From assembly GCF_015354445.1 (NCBI RefSeq), contig NZ_JADKYT010000001.1, positions 744,001-808,000 on the forward strand: 64,000 nt of DNA, given 5' to 3'. Of the stretch, positions 24,975-32,404 are shown in pieces (within the stretch, counting starts at the first letter, position 1; the number at the start of each line of letters is the position of its first letter). Position numbers and translations under genes: made by a program. The notes under the pieces were generated by a model that was not told the origin of the DNA, did not search any database, and saw only the letters and a program-made list of their open reading frames with translations. The stretch comes from Methylophilus sp. QUAN. GTDB lineage: Bacteria > Pseudomonadota > Gammaproteobacteria > Burkholderiales > Methylophilaceae.

Positions 24975-26261
24975 TTATCTGCGTGTCGCCAGCATCTGGT
25001 GCATGCCGGTCACGCCCTGTTCAAACTGGATGGCGCTAGCAGTCATAGCCAGACGCCAAATACGGTAACTACGCTCCCCCATGCTGGCAGCAATCGACGC
25101 ATGTTGCGCCTCCAGGTTTGCCAGCCACTGGCGCAAGGTCATCACATAGTGTCGACGCAAGCCCTCTACATTAAATACGTCAAATCTGGCGCTATCCATG
25201 TGTTGTAACAGATGGGCGAAAGAGGTTAACTCGCCTGCCGGGTATAGCTGACGGTTGATAAAGGCGGTGGAGGCGTCTTGCTGGCCAGCCGGATTTTCCG
25301 CCGTGATCACATGGCTCAAAAATAAACCGCCGGGTTTGAGTGCTGCGTGTACCTTGGCTAGGAAGTCCGGATAATGCGCTGCGCCTAGATGGTCGGCAAT
25401 GCTGATGCAAGCTGCTTTGTCGTAACTGCCCAGCGCAGGCAGTGTGCGATAGTCCACCAGCTCTATCTTGACCAGATGCGTCAGGCCTTGTTGTTGCACT
25501 TGCTTGAGTGCATACGCATATTGCGTCGGGTTGTGTGTGATACCGTGTACAAACACCCCGTAATGCTTGGCCGCCCAGCAGGCCAGTGTGCCCCAGCCGC
25601 AAGCAATATCCAGTAGCGTGTCACCATGTTGCAAATGCAGTTTCTGGCAGATCAGTGTTAACTGTGTTTGCTGCGCTTGCGCCAGGGTGTGTGTTGGGCT
25701 TGCGAAATAAGCACACGAGTGCAGCATCTGTTCACCCAGCCAGCGCTGATAAAAGTCCTCAGGCACATCGTAACTGAGTGCAATGCCATGTGAGGAGGGA
25801 GCGCTTGCGGATTGAGATTGTGTCGGGGAGTGAGGTGTGTGGGCAGTGTGTTCGGGTAGCACCTGTTGGTTATTGGCCAGGGTCAGTGCCCGGAAGACCA
25901 GGCCTAGTTTTTCATGCAGCGGCAAAGATAGAGATTCGAAATGTTCACGCAACTGCATGGCGGCATGAAAGTCCCCCTGAATCTGTACTTCACCTGAGCA
26001 ATAGGCCTCCACCAGGCGTTTAGGGTTGCTAAACCATACCATGTCACGTAATACCGATGCCTGTTCCAGGCAAAAGGTAAACGCTGGTGCGCCGTCGCCG
26101 ATCGTCAGCATACTGCCGTTCCACAAGCGCACGGCAAAGGCCACTGGGTAGTCCTGAAACAAACGGTTCAGAATATAGTGCGCCTGAGTAGTGTCGCCAC
26201 TCGCGGTTGATTGCTCCAGTGACAATGGCATGGCGAAAGCATTAACGGGATAACTACTCAT
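24975..26261 (-). CDS. cfa: Cyclopropane-fatty-acyl-phospholipid synthase-like methyltransferase
   Basis: The 428-residue protein has an N-terminal sterol-carrier-like part and a SAM methyltransferase domain. The CFA motifs are present: YDVPEDFYQRWLGEQMLHSC (His-Ser-Cys in place of the usual YSC), SAM loop LLDIACGWGTLACWAAKHY, GITHNPTQYAYA, and VHAALKPGGLFLSHVI. It would methylate unsaturated fatty-acyl chains to a cyclopropane ring in the inner membrane, protecting against acid and drying. It lies 25 bases upstream of the sorbosone-DH-like gene on the same strand. Confidence 0.85.
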   Translation of the reverse strand: MSSYPVNAFAMPLSLEQSTASGDTTQAHYILNRLFQDYPVAFAVRLWNGSMLTIGDGAPAFTFCLEQASVLRDMVWFSNPKRLVEAYCSGEVQIQGDFHAAMQLREHFESLSLPLHEKLGLVFRALTLANNQQVLPEHTAHTPHSPTQSQSASAPSSHGIALSYDVPEDFYQRWLGEQMLHSCAYFASPTHTLAQAQQTQLTLICQKLHLQHGDTLLDIACGWGTLACWAAKHYGVFVHGITHNPTQYAYALKQVQQQGLTHLVKIELVDYRTLPALGSYDKAACISIADHLGAAHYPDFLAKVHAALKPGGLFLSHVITAENPAGQQDASTAFINRQLYPAGELTSFAHLLQHMDSARFDVFNVEGLRRHYVMTLRQWLANLEAQHASIAASMGERSYRIWRLAMTASAIQFEQGVTGMHQMLATRR

Positions 26262-26343
26262 GGCGTACTCCTACTCAAAAAGCTTATTTTTAATATGGGC
26301 TGGCATCAGCATGCATATGGTTTGCTGATCCCAATGCGCGGCC

Positions 26344-26368
26344 CTGGCAGATGAATACCATCTGCCAG
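26344..26368. repeat. Inverted repeat in divergent intergenic region
   Basis: A 10-bp perfect inverted repeat (CTGGCAGATG/CATCTGCCAG) with a five-base loop, followed by A/T sequence; could be an mRNA hairpin or a binding site. Confidence 0.5.
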
Positions 26369-26419
26369 CAGTGTAAAAATGAAGCCGATAACCAAGTATC
26401 GGGCAGGGGCTGATTGTGT

Positions 26420-26437
26420 TGTCAGACCAGTCTGACA
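26420..26437. promoter_or_regulatory. Palindromic operator-like site
   Basis: TGTCAGACCAGTCTGACA is two 8-base inverted half-sites (TGTCAGAC/GTCTGACA) around CA. It lies in the divergent region between the CFA-like gene and the small secreted protein gene, 25 bases before the TCCTACAG element. The form suits a TetR- or GntR-type dimer; no such regulator is in the window. Confidence 0.45.
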
Positions 26438-26461
26438 CAGAGTGTTTTCACCCGTGGTAAC

Positions 26462-26469
26462 TCCTACAG
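26462..26469 (+). promoter_or_regulatory. Recurrent element TCCTACAG upstream of small secreted protein
   Basis: CTCCTACAGCCGAATCAGT, 102 bases before the ATG of the next gene; almost the same as the copy at 22742. Confidence 0.45.
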
Positions 26470-26563
26470 CCGAATCAGTTGACTGCCGACGGCGACGCGG
26501 TATTTGCGGCCATACAATGCATGATGCAGTTGTATCTTTCTTATATTTTAAGGAGAAGACAGT

Positions 26564-26890
26564 ATGCAAAAGACACTTACCTGGATGTTATTGGCTGGCT
26601 CATTGTGTTGCAGTGTGTGGTCGGGAAATGCTTGGTCTGCGCCGCCAGTGAACAATGCCGTACCGCCTTGCGAAGATGCCGCCATTTCAAATAAACCGTC
26701 CTGCAATATCGATTCTGACAGCGTCAATGTGCCACCGAAAATGCCATATGAGCGGGGTGTCATCGTCCCGCCAGAGGTGCCAGCTGAAGGTTTGCCTAAC
26801 CAGGATAAACGGCGCCAGAACATTCAGCAGCCGCGACAGGATCCACGGGAACCTGTGGCTCCAGCCCCTGATAATCATTTGAAAGATTAA
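26564..26890 (+). CDS. Small secreted proline-rich protein
   Basis: A 108-residue protein with a signal peptide ending NAWSA, AAGGAG eight bases before the ATG. The mature part is Pro/Asn-rich (VPPCEDAAISNKPSC with two cysteines, then KMPYERGVIVPPEVPAEG and DKRRQNIQQPRQDPREP). No domain is recognised; probably periplasmic and disordered. It precedes an SDR gene on the same strand, about 40 bases away. Confidence 0.7.
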   Translation: MQKTLTWMLLAGSLCCSVWSGNAWSAPPVNNAVPPCEDAAISNKPSCNIDSDSVNVPPKMPYERGVIVPPEVPAEGLPNQDKRRQNIQQPRQDPREPVAPAPDNHLKD

Positions 26891-26930
26891 AGTCGCCAGC
26901 GCCCATTTGGCCACGACCAAGGAGAACGCA

Positions 26931-27794
26931 ATGGAAGTTGTTGAAGACAGAATTAATCCGCCGCAGCATCAATATGTGCAACCAGGCCTGGAAGCGGATA
27001 TGCATCCGCAGCCCCAATATATTGAAGAGGCGTATGCCGGAAGCGATAAGCTCAAAGGCAAGGTGGCCGTGATTACTGGCGGTGATAGCGGCATAGGCCG
27101 TGCAGTGGCTGTGCATTTTGCGGCAGAAGGGGCGGATCTCGTGATTGTGTACCTGGACGAGCACCGGGATGCGGCAAAAACGAAACAACTGGTGGAGGCC
27201 TATGGCAGCCAGTGTTTGCTGATTGCAGGCGATGTGGCAGACGAACGCTTTTGTGAACAAGTCATACACGACACGCTACAGCAATTTGGCCAACTGGATA
27301 TTGTGATCAACAATGCCGCCCAGCAGTTTCCGCAGACCAGTATTGTGGAAATCAGCCAGCGGCAGCTCGAGCATACTTTCCGCACCAATATTTTCTCCAT
27401 GTTTTATATGGTGAAGGCAGCCTTGCCGCATCTGCCGAAAAAAAGTCATATTATCAATACCGCGTCGGTGACGGCTTATCGTGGTAGCCCTGAACTGTTG
27501 GATTATTCAGCCACCAAAGGCGCCGTTGTGTCGTTTACACGCTCATTATCGCGACAGTTGGTGCATAAGGATATTTACGTCAATGCCGTGGCGCCGGGGC
27601 CAGTGTGGACACCGTTGATTCCCGCCAGTTTTGATGAACAAAAAGTCAGCGAGTTTGGTAGCCAGGTGCCTTTAAAGCGACCTGCACAACCAAGTGAAAT
27701 TGCCCCTGCATATGTGTTTCTGGCCAGCCAGGCATCGTCATATATGACCGGGCAGGTGATACACCCGAATGGTGGTGAAATCATTAATGGTTAA
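26931..27794 (+). CDS. SDR-family oxidoreductase, YghA/GsiB-stress type
   Basis: ATG 26931 follows AAGGAGAA. The 287-residue protein has an N-terminal extension (QPGLEADMHPQPQYIEEAY) before the SDR core, a trait of the YghA-type stress SDRs. Motifs: TGGDSGIGRAVAVHF, NNAAQQFPQ, Ser in INTASVTAYRG, YSATKGAVV, VAPGPVWTP and the C-terminal GQVIHPNGGEIING. Likely NAD(P)-dependent with unknown substrate. It closes with a strong terminator. Confidence 0.9.
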   Translation: MEVVEDRINPPQHQYVQPGLEADMHPQPQYIEEAYAGSDKLKGKVAVITGGDSGIGRAVAVHFAAEGADLVIVYLDEHRDAAKTKQLVEAYGSQCLLIAGDVADERFCEQVIHDTLQQFGQLDIVINNAAQQFPQTSIVEISQRQLEHTFRTNIFSMFYMVKAALPHLPKKSHIINTASVTAYRGSPELLDYSATKGAVVSFTRSLSRQLVHKDIYVNAVAPGPVWTPLIPASFDEQKVSEFGSQVPLKRPAQPSEIAPAYVFLASQASSYMTGQVIHPNGGEIING

Positions 27795-27817
27795 TTGACC
27801 ACTTTCCTGGTCGAATT

Positions 27818-27843
27818 AAGCCTGGTGTATGCCAGGCTTTTTT
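27818..27843 (+). terminator. Terminator after SDR gene
   Basis: Stem AAGCCTGG/CCAGGCTT with a six-base loop, followed by a run of T; 23 bases after the SDR stop. Confidence 0.85.
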
Positions 27844-27877
27844 ACGCCGACTATTTCCGGGCGCGACGTCCGAATTC

Positions 27878-27885
27878 TCCTACAG
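27878..27885 (+). promoter_or_regulatory. Recurrent element TCCTACAG upstream of cytochrome cL gene
   Basis: TTCTCCTACAGCAAATTCC, 112 bases before the ATG of the cytochrome gene. Part of the shared set. Confidence 0.4.
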
Positions 27886-27989
27886 CAAATTCCGCCTTTG
27901 TTACATGGGCGCACATTTTCCTTTTATTCATAATGGGTTGCGTCATCAATCGCGTTCATAAAACACGCAATCATCATGAGGAGAACGAC

Positions 27990-28541
27990 ATGAATCACAA
28001 GCTTGGCTTAGGCCTGTTGGTATTAATTGCTGGACTCTCTGCCTGTGACAAACAGGCATCGACAACTGGTGCTGCCGGAGAATCTACTGCTGGAGCGTCT
28101 GCTAGTGGTGAGGCCATTAAGTTTGTTAAAACACAAGATGGATCTCCGCTGGAAATCAAGGCCGAGCTGTTCGATACCCCTGCCGCCAAAGAGTTTTTAG
28201 CCACCGGTAAAAACCCCTATGTGGGCAAGGAAGATGCGATTGCCCAGGGTAAAAAAACCTTCCAGCTTTATTCCTGTACGCAATGCCATGGTCCGGATGC
28301 CGGTGGGCAGGTCGGGCCAGCGCTGACCGGGCCTAATTACAACTACGCCAAAGATGCCACGAATAAAGGCATGTTTGAGACAGTCTGGAATGGCACCAAC
28401 GGCGGGATGGGCGCCAAAGGGAAAGGCCTGATGGATCCCTCAGACCCCAACAACGGTATTAGCCCTGACGAGTTGCTGAAAGTCATTGCCTGGATACGTA
28501 GCCATGGCAGCCTGACGGGCAATGAAGAGGCCGCTTCATAA
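27990..28541 (+). CDS. Cytochrome cL-like lipoprotein (MxaG/XoxG family)
   Basis: ATG 27990 follows GAGGAGAA. The product (183 residues) has a lipobox (LGLGLLVLIAGLSAC) with Asp at +2, in E. coli a sign of inner-membrane retention. The c-type haem motif is CTQCH, followed by GQVGPALTGPNYNYAKDATN, GMFETVWNGTNGGMG and DELLKVIAWIRSHG. This pattern fits the cytochrome cL family that accepts electrons from PQQ methanol dehydrogenases. A membrane-anchored cL is unusual because cL is typically soluble in the periplasm. No dehydrogenase gene is adjacent. A Thr/Ala/Ser-rich linker separates the anchor from the haem domain. Confidence 0.85.
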   Translation: MNHKLGLGLLVLIAGLSACDKQASTTGAAGESTAGASASGEAIKFVKTQDGSPLEIKAELFDTPAAKEFLATGKNPYVGKEDAIAQGKKTFQLYSCTQCHGPDAGGQVGPALTGPNYNYAKDATNKGMFETVWNGTNGGMGAKGKGLMDPSDPNNGISPDELLKVIAWIRSHGSLTGNEEAAS

Positions 28542-28545
28542 TTTA

Positions 28546-28553
28546 TCCTACAG
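28546..28553 (+). promoter_or_regulatory. Recurrent element TCCTACAG upstream of second small secreted protein
   Basis: Lies five bases after the cytochrome stop and 110 bases before the next ATG. Suggests an independent promoter for the following gene. Confidence 0.4.
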
Positions 28554-28655
28554 GTTTTTTGTAAAGACACTGACATACAGCTGTTAACCACATCATTAGC
28601 ATGAGTCTAAGCCTGCCACATCTGGCAGGTGACTTTAAAACTTTATGAGGATGCG

Positions 28656-28961
28656 ATGATGAAAAAATTACTTTCAATACTGTTAGCCAGTACGTTTTTA
28701 TGTTCCATGACGGTTGCTTTTGCGGCACCACAAGATAACGCGCCGCCCGCCCAGCAGCAAAAAAATCAGGTGCCTGATACGCATCAAAACGGCGATTATC
28801 TGGAGCCGCAGCCTGACAATAATAATGCGGCTACCACTGGTAGCAGTGATGCTCAGGGGCGGCAGGGCAGTGCTAATAAACAGTCCAAGCCGGGCAACAT
28901 TGAAAAAAGCAAACGTTTTCATGAAAAGCCCCAAGACGGCGGCACGGGCGTGAAGCAGTAA
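28656..28961 (+). CDS. Small secreted Gln/Asn/Pro-rich protein
   Basis: The ATG at 28656 (or 28659) follows ATGAGG. The 101-residue protein has a signal peptide (KKLLSILLASTFLCSMTVAFA) and a low-complexity hydrophilic part (APPAQQQKNQVPDTHQNGDY, NNNAATTGSSDAQGRQGSAN). It resembles the small secreted protein at 26564 in style but not clearly in sequence. No domain. The product is likely disordered and periplasmic. Confidence 0.65.
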   Translation: MMKKLLSILLASTFLCSMTVAFAAPQDNAPPAQQQKNQVPDTHQNGDYLEPQPDNNNAATTGSSDAQGRQGSANKQSKPGNIEKSKRFHEKPQDGGTGVKQ

Positions 28962-28980
28962 TGGCCCGCATCAGTCGATT

Positions 28981-29019
28981 GCCCTGCATGACTTGAATTG
29001 TGTTTAAGTCTGGCAGGGC
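28981..29019 (+). terminator. Long hairpin between small secreted protein and copper-storage gene
   Basis: Outer stem GCCCTGC/GCAGGGC and inner stem GACTTGAA/TTTAAGTC with one wobble pair form a strong hairpin 19 bases after the previous stop. It lacks a U tract, so it may be a stabiliser or processing site. Confidence 0.55.
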
Positions 29020-29070
29020 AGGGTGACTAAGTTCGGAGTATTCTTAAACGCTACTAAGCTGGAGAAAGCC

Positions 29071-29409
29071 ATGACTGAAAAAGACCTGAAGTTATGTATG
29101 GAACTGTGCAAAAAATGTGCAGACACTTGTGAAAGCTGTGCGATCGCCTGTGAAACTGAGGCCAACCCCATGTTACGGACCTGTATTGAGCTGGATATGG
29201 ATTGCGCGGATTTTTGCCGCCTCACGGCTTCGTTTATTGCGCGTCGCAGCGACTTTGTTGAACTGGTTTGCCAGGACTGTGCGGAAATTTGTACCGCTTG
29301 TGCCGATCAATGTGAGCAACATGCCTCTGACCATTGCCGTGCGTGCGCACAGGCTTGCCGCAGTTGCGCAGAAGCATGCCTGAAAGTAGGCGCCGCTGAG
29401 TTCGCATAA
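29071..29409 (+). CDS. csp: Copper storage protein, Csp3-like (four-helix bundle)
   Basis: The ATG at 29071 follows GGAGAAAG. The 112-residue protein has 19 cysteines, mostly as CxxxC/CxxC along helices: ELCKKCADTCESCAIACE, DMDCADFCR, VCQDCAEICTACADQCEQ and ACAQACRSCAEACL. This is the pattern of Csp (DUF326) proteins, which fill a four-helix bundle with Cu(I). No signal peptide is present, so it is cytosolic (Csp3-like), unlike exported Csp1 of methanotrophs. It may buffer copper for c-type cytochrome or oxidase maturation. Confidence 0.9.
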   Translation: MTEKDLKLCMELCKKCADTCESCAIACETEANPMLRTCIELDMDCADFCRLTASFIARRSDFVELVCQDCAEICTACADQCEQHASDHCRACAQACRSCAEACLKVGAAEFA

Positions 29410-29430
29410 ATGCAGATGCGCTACATGGAT

Positions 29431-29485
29431 AGGTGGATGGGCCGGTGGAGATGGGTGACGGTTTCACCATCCTGCCCATTTATCT
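29431..29485. terminator. Convergent terminator hairpin
   Basis: Outer stem AGGTGGATGGGC/GCCCATTTATCT (G-T pairs included) encloses a second hairpin (GATGG/CCATC). It lies between the Csp gene and the sheath gene and ends two bases before the sheath stop. Confidence 0.65.
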
Positions 29486-29487
29486 AT

Positions 29488-30939
29488 TCAACCAGCTAGC
29501 TTCACGGTGAGTTTCAATATCACAAATTCGGCAGGCCTTACTGCAGCCATGCCAATTTCAACCCGCATCAAGCCTTGCGCAATATCATTTGCCGTCATGG
29601 TTTTGCCCAGGCCGATATTCACAAAAAATGCCTGTTCCGGTTTACTGCCTTGCAACGCCCCTTGCCGCCACAACAAGATTAAAAAGTTTTCCACCATGGC
29701 TTGCGCACGCACCCAGGTATTAGCGTCGTTAGGCTCAAATACCATCTGCTGCAACCCTTGGCTGACTGAGACCTCTACCCAGCTAAACAATCGTCGCACA
29801 GGAATATAGCGCCACTCATTGTCGTTACCCGCCAGTGTTCTCGCTCCCCATATCTGCGTGCCTTTGCCCGTAAATTTGCGGATGATATTGATCGATTTGC
29901 CAGCGTCCACATCCACGTTGTAATCCTGTTGCTGTGTGCTGGTGAGGTTAAACACTGGCCGTATCACCTCGTTAAGTGACACATTAGCGGGCGCCTTCCA
30001 GACGCCACGCTTCTGGTCGACCGCGGCATATACGCCCGCGACGGCACCCGAGGACGGTAAGGTATTCAAAGCGATATTCGCAGCATCTATCCATTGTTTG
30101 GCGAGCATGTATTGTGCGTATAGCTTTTGGTTGAGCGACGCTAATTGCGCCTGGGATTCAGGCGTCGCCTTGACTAACCCGGCAGCGCGTATTTCTGCGA
30201 TAAGCGCCTGCATACCTTGGTCCTGGGTGAGCTGCTCAGCACTGACCACACTGCCATCACTTTTATATTTAAACAACAGTTGGTTAAAGTCAGTGTTTCT
30301 AGCCAGGCTGGCCACCAGCCACGGCCCATAGGCTGCACCATATTTCAGGTGATTCATGCCCAGGCTTTGCCTGAAACGCGCGGCTTCGGTGGCGAAGTCA
30401 GCCGGATTATGTTGCAGACGCAAATCAAACAACACAAACCGGTTTTGTACCTGAGCACATTGCGCCAGCGCAGTCGCTTCCAGCGTATGTGTCTCGCGGC
30501 ACAAGGCAGCCTCTGGCATGGCGATCAGCGTTGGCAGCGGGTCTGTCTCTATGGCGCTTAAACCAGCTGCCAATGTGGCTGCTGAAATCTGGTCGTTGTA
30601 ATTGCCGACGGAGACGATCACGCACGGACCGCCACCATTGGCAAAAAACAGCCGCACGCTGTCATAGAGATAAAACGGTTGATCGACCGTAGCGTCAATC
30701 ACTTGGTCTTGTGCATCCAGCCACAGCGTCACCGCCGATCTGGCTGCGCCACCAAACAGGCGTTCATAATCCAATAAGGAGTTGATTTGTGTGGCGACGA
30801 GCGATAATGACACACCTTGCCTGTCCGCTTTTTCGGTATAGCCTATCAATGCCGGGATCGCCGTTTCCAGGGTTGGAATACTGGGCGGGAACTTGCTCAC
30901 TTCTTCAATATAAACGCCGGGCGTTTTATAAACAGCCAT
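29488..30939 (-). CDS. Contractile tail sheath protein (orphan)
   Basis: The start at 30939 gives the hallmark sheath N-terminus AVYKTPGVYIEEVSKFPPS. Other family features are LPTLIAMPEAALC, RGVWKAPANVSLNEVIRPVF and IIRKFTGKGTQIWGARTLAG, and near the C-terminus YIPVRRLFSWVEVSVSQGLQ then FEPNDANTWVRAQAMVENFL. These are the Phage_sheath and C-terminal sheath domains of contractile phages and extracellular injection systems. Length 483 is normal. No tube, baseplate, spike, ATPase or capsid gene is next to it: neighbours are a Csp gene and a BON gene, so it is not part of a prophage seen here. Confidence 0.9.
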   Translation of the reverse strand: MAVYKTPGVYIEEVSKFPPSIPTLETAIPALIGYTEKADRQGVSLSLVATQINSLLDYERLFGGAARSAVTLWLDAQDQVIDATVDQPFYLYDSVRLFFANGGGPCVIVSVGNYNDQISAATLAAGLSAIETDPLPTLIAMPEAALCRETHTLEATALAQCAQVQNRFVLFDLRLQHNPADFATEAARFRQSLGMNHLKYGAAYGPWLVASLARNTDFNQLLFKYKSDGSVVSAEQLTQDQGMQALIAEIRAAGLVKATPESQAQLASLNQKLYAQYMLAKQWIDAANIALNTLPSSGAVAGVYAAVDQKRGVWKAPANVSLNEVIRPVFNLTSTQQQDYNVDVDAGKSINIIRKFTGKGTQIWGARTLAGNDNEWRYIPVRRLFSWVEVSVSQGLQQMVFEPNDANTWVRAQAMVENFLILLWRQGALQGSKPEQAFFVNIGLGKTMTANDIAQGLMRVEIGMAAVRPAEFVILKLTVKLAG

Positions 30940-31059
30940 GATTGATGTCCCCGAATGTGGCACACGTGATGACAACAGAGTTCAAGCCATTATAGGCTGT
31001 TTAGCCTAGCAGGGGAGAGGGAGCTTGCAGAAGGCGAGAGAGGGCTAGAACGTAAAATC

Positions 31060-31090
31060 GCCCATAGGAATCGCGCTGATTCCTATGGGC
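31060..31090 (-). terminator. Terminator of the BON gene
   Basis: A perfect 13-bp stem (GCCCATAGGAATC/GATTCCTATGGGC) with a five-base loop, followed on the minus strand by GATTTTACG; 20 bases after the BON stop. Confidence 0.85.
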
Positions 31091-31109
31091 AAGGTCATGT
31101 GCAGAACAC

Positions 31110-31418
31110 TTATTGTGCAACCACAATATCGTCTTTCACGGCAGTCACACCTTTCACATTTTTGGCCAACAGCACTGCTTTGTCTGCTTCGGCTTTCGAT
31201 TTCACCACACCAGACAATTGCACCAGGCCATTGCTGTCGGTTTCCACTTTAATGTCAGTCGCACTCACCGCTTTGTCTTTGGCAAACGCTGTTTTCACTT
31301 TTGCGGTGATCACAGAGTCTTCAACCTTGGTGCCAATTGAGTCACCATCCGCGGCAAAGCCAGCCATAGGCAATGTCAAAGCACTCACTAACAACAGAGA
31401 TTTGAATGTGTTTTTCAT
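31110..31418 (-). CDS. Periplasmic BON-domain protein (OsmY-like)
   Basis: A 102-residue protein with signal peptide (SLLLVSALTLPMAGFA) and a single BON domain (KVEDSVITAKVKTAFAKDKA, IKVETDSNGLVQLSGVVKSK, AVLLAKNVKGVTAVKDDI). OsmY carries two; single-domain versions are common. BON proteins bind membranes or lipids and are induced by osmotic stress. A TCCTACGG element is 92 bases before the start. Confidence 0.9.
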   Translation of the reverse strand: MKNTFKSLLLVSALTLPMAGFAADGDSIGTKVEDSVITAKVKTAFAKDKAVSATDIKVETDSNGLVQLSGVVKSKAEADKAVLLAKNVKGVTAVKDDIVVAQ

Positions 31419-31502
31419 GATGATTCCTTGTTGAGTTAAATTATCGAGGTTTCATTATTAAAAAAACACGTCCGATGATACATACAGCGAATGCTGATAA
31501 TT

Positions 31503-31510
31503 CCGTAGGA
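31503..31510 (-). promoter_or_regulatory. Recurrent element TCCTACGG upstream of BON gene
   Basis: Minus strand, 92 bases before the BON start, followed by AATTATCAGC, reminiscent of the other members. Confidence 0.4.
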
Positions 31511-31528
31511 CATGGCTGACGTGGGTTT

Positions 31529-31536
31529 TCCTACAT
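31529..31536 (+). promoter_or_regulatory. Similar element TCCTACAT upstream of hydrolase gene
   Basis: Plus strand, 71 bases before the hydrolase ATG. Weaker match by spacing and last base. Confidence 0.3.
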
Positions 31537-31599
31537 GATCCGCCTCTCATACAGCCAGATTGTTATACCATAGCGCTACATTGATTTTTCGCACCCCCT

Positions 31600-32349
31600 A
31601 TGCAACTACACACTCATATCCTGGGCCAGGGCCAACCTCTCGTATTGCTACACGGCCTGTTTGGTTCAGCCGATAACTGGGGCAGCATTGCCAAACATTT
31701 TTCACAGCACTACCAGGTCATCAGCGTCGATTTACGCAATCACGGCCGTTCGCCGCACAGCGATTCACAAACCTACGCCGAGATGGCCGATGACTTATTA
31801 GAGGTTCTGAATACACTCGGTCTGGCGAAAATTCATCTGCTCGGCCATTCACTCGGCGGCAAAGTCGCCATGCAGTTTGCCACGCAGTATCCTGAAAAAG
31901 TGAGCAAACTCATTGTAGTGGATATGGCGATGCGCACTTACCCGGACAGATATACCCAGTTGATGGATCACATGCTGGCAGTCAATCTCAGCCAAATGGC
32001 ATCACGTAATGAGGTGGATAATGCCTTAAAGGATTCGATCGCTAATCTCAGGGTACGGCAGTTTTTACTCACTAACCTGGTCAAAAATGAGGATCAGTTA
32101 CAGTGGCGGATTAACCTGCCAGCGCTCAAAGCGAATTACGCGACATTGATTGCAGCGCTTGCCGTACGTTTTGACCAGCCTAGTTTGTTTATTCGCGGTG
32201 AACGTAGCGATTATGTGCAAGACAGTGACATCATCGAACTGCAACAGCATTTCCCTCAGGCTGAATTTGTCACCTTGCCAACCGACCATTGGGTGCATGC
32301 CGAACAGCCGCAATTATTTATCCAGGCGGTTGAAGCCTTTCTTGCTTAA
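31600..32349 (+). CDS. Alpha/beta-fold hydrolase, YbfF-like esterase
   Basis: The 249-residue protein matches esterase YbfF: oxyanion region PLVLLHGLFGSADNW, VISVDLRNHGRSPHS, nucleophile LLGHSLGGKVAMQFA, acid region FIRGERSDYV and a late TLPTDHWVHAEQP with the catalytic His. Acts on short acyl esters, perhaps acyl-CoA, in the cytoplasm. Confidence 0.9.
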   Translation: MQLHTHILGQGQPLVLLHGLFGSADNWGSIAKHFSQHYQVISVDLRNHGRSPHSDSQTYAEMADDLLEVLNTLGLAKIHLLGHSLGGKVAMQFATQYPEKVSKLIVVDMAMRTYPDRYTQLMDHMLAVNLSQMASRNEVDNALKDSIANLRVRQFLLTNLVKNEDQLQWRINLPALKANYATLIAALAVRFDQPSLFIRGERSDYVQDSDIIELQQHFPQAEFVTLPTDHWVHAEQPQLFIQAVEAFLA

Positions 32350-32370
32350 GTCGTAAGTATCCATAAACAA

Positions 32371-32394
32371 TCAGGCCACACTTTAGTGGCCTGA
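32371..32394. terminator. Bidirectional terminator
   Basis: Perfect 9-bp stem (TCAGGCCAC/GTGGCCTGA), six-base loop, between converging hydrolase and decarboxylase-family genes. Confidence 0.75.
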
Positions 32395-32404
32395 GCTCGC
32401 CGAT

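Noticed and set aside
26306-26569. Minus-strand small ORF between CFA-like and secreted protein genes
   Set aside because: Covers the palindrome and TCCTACAG elements in the promoter region; no ribosome site and no family pattern.
29488-30939. Prophage or complete injection system
   Set aside because: Only the sheath gene is present. Neighbours are chromosomal stress genes.
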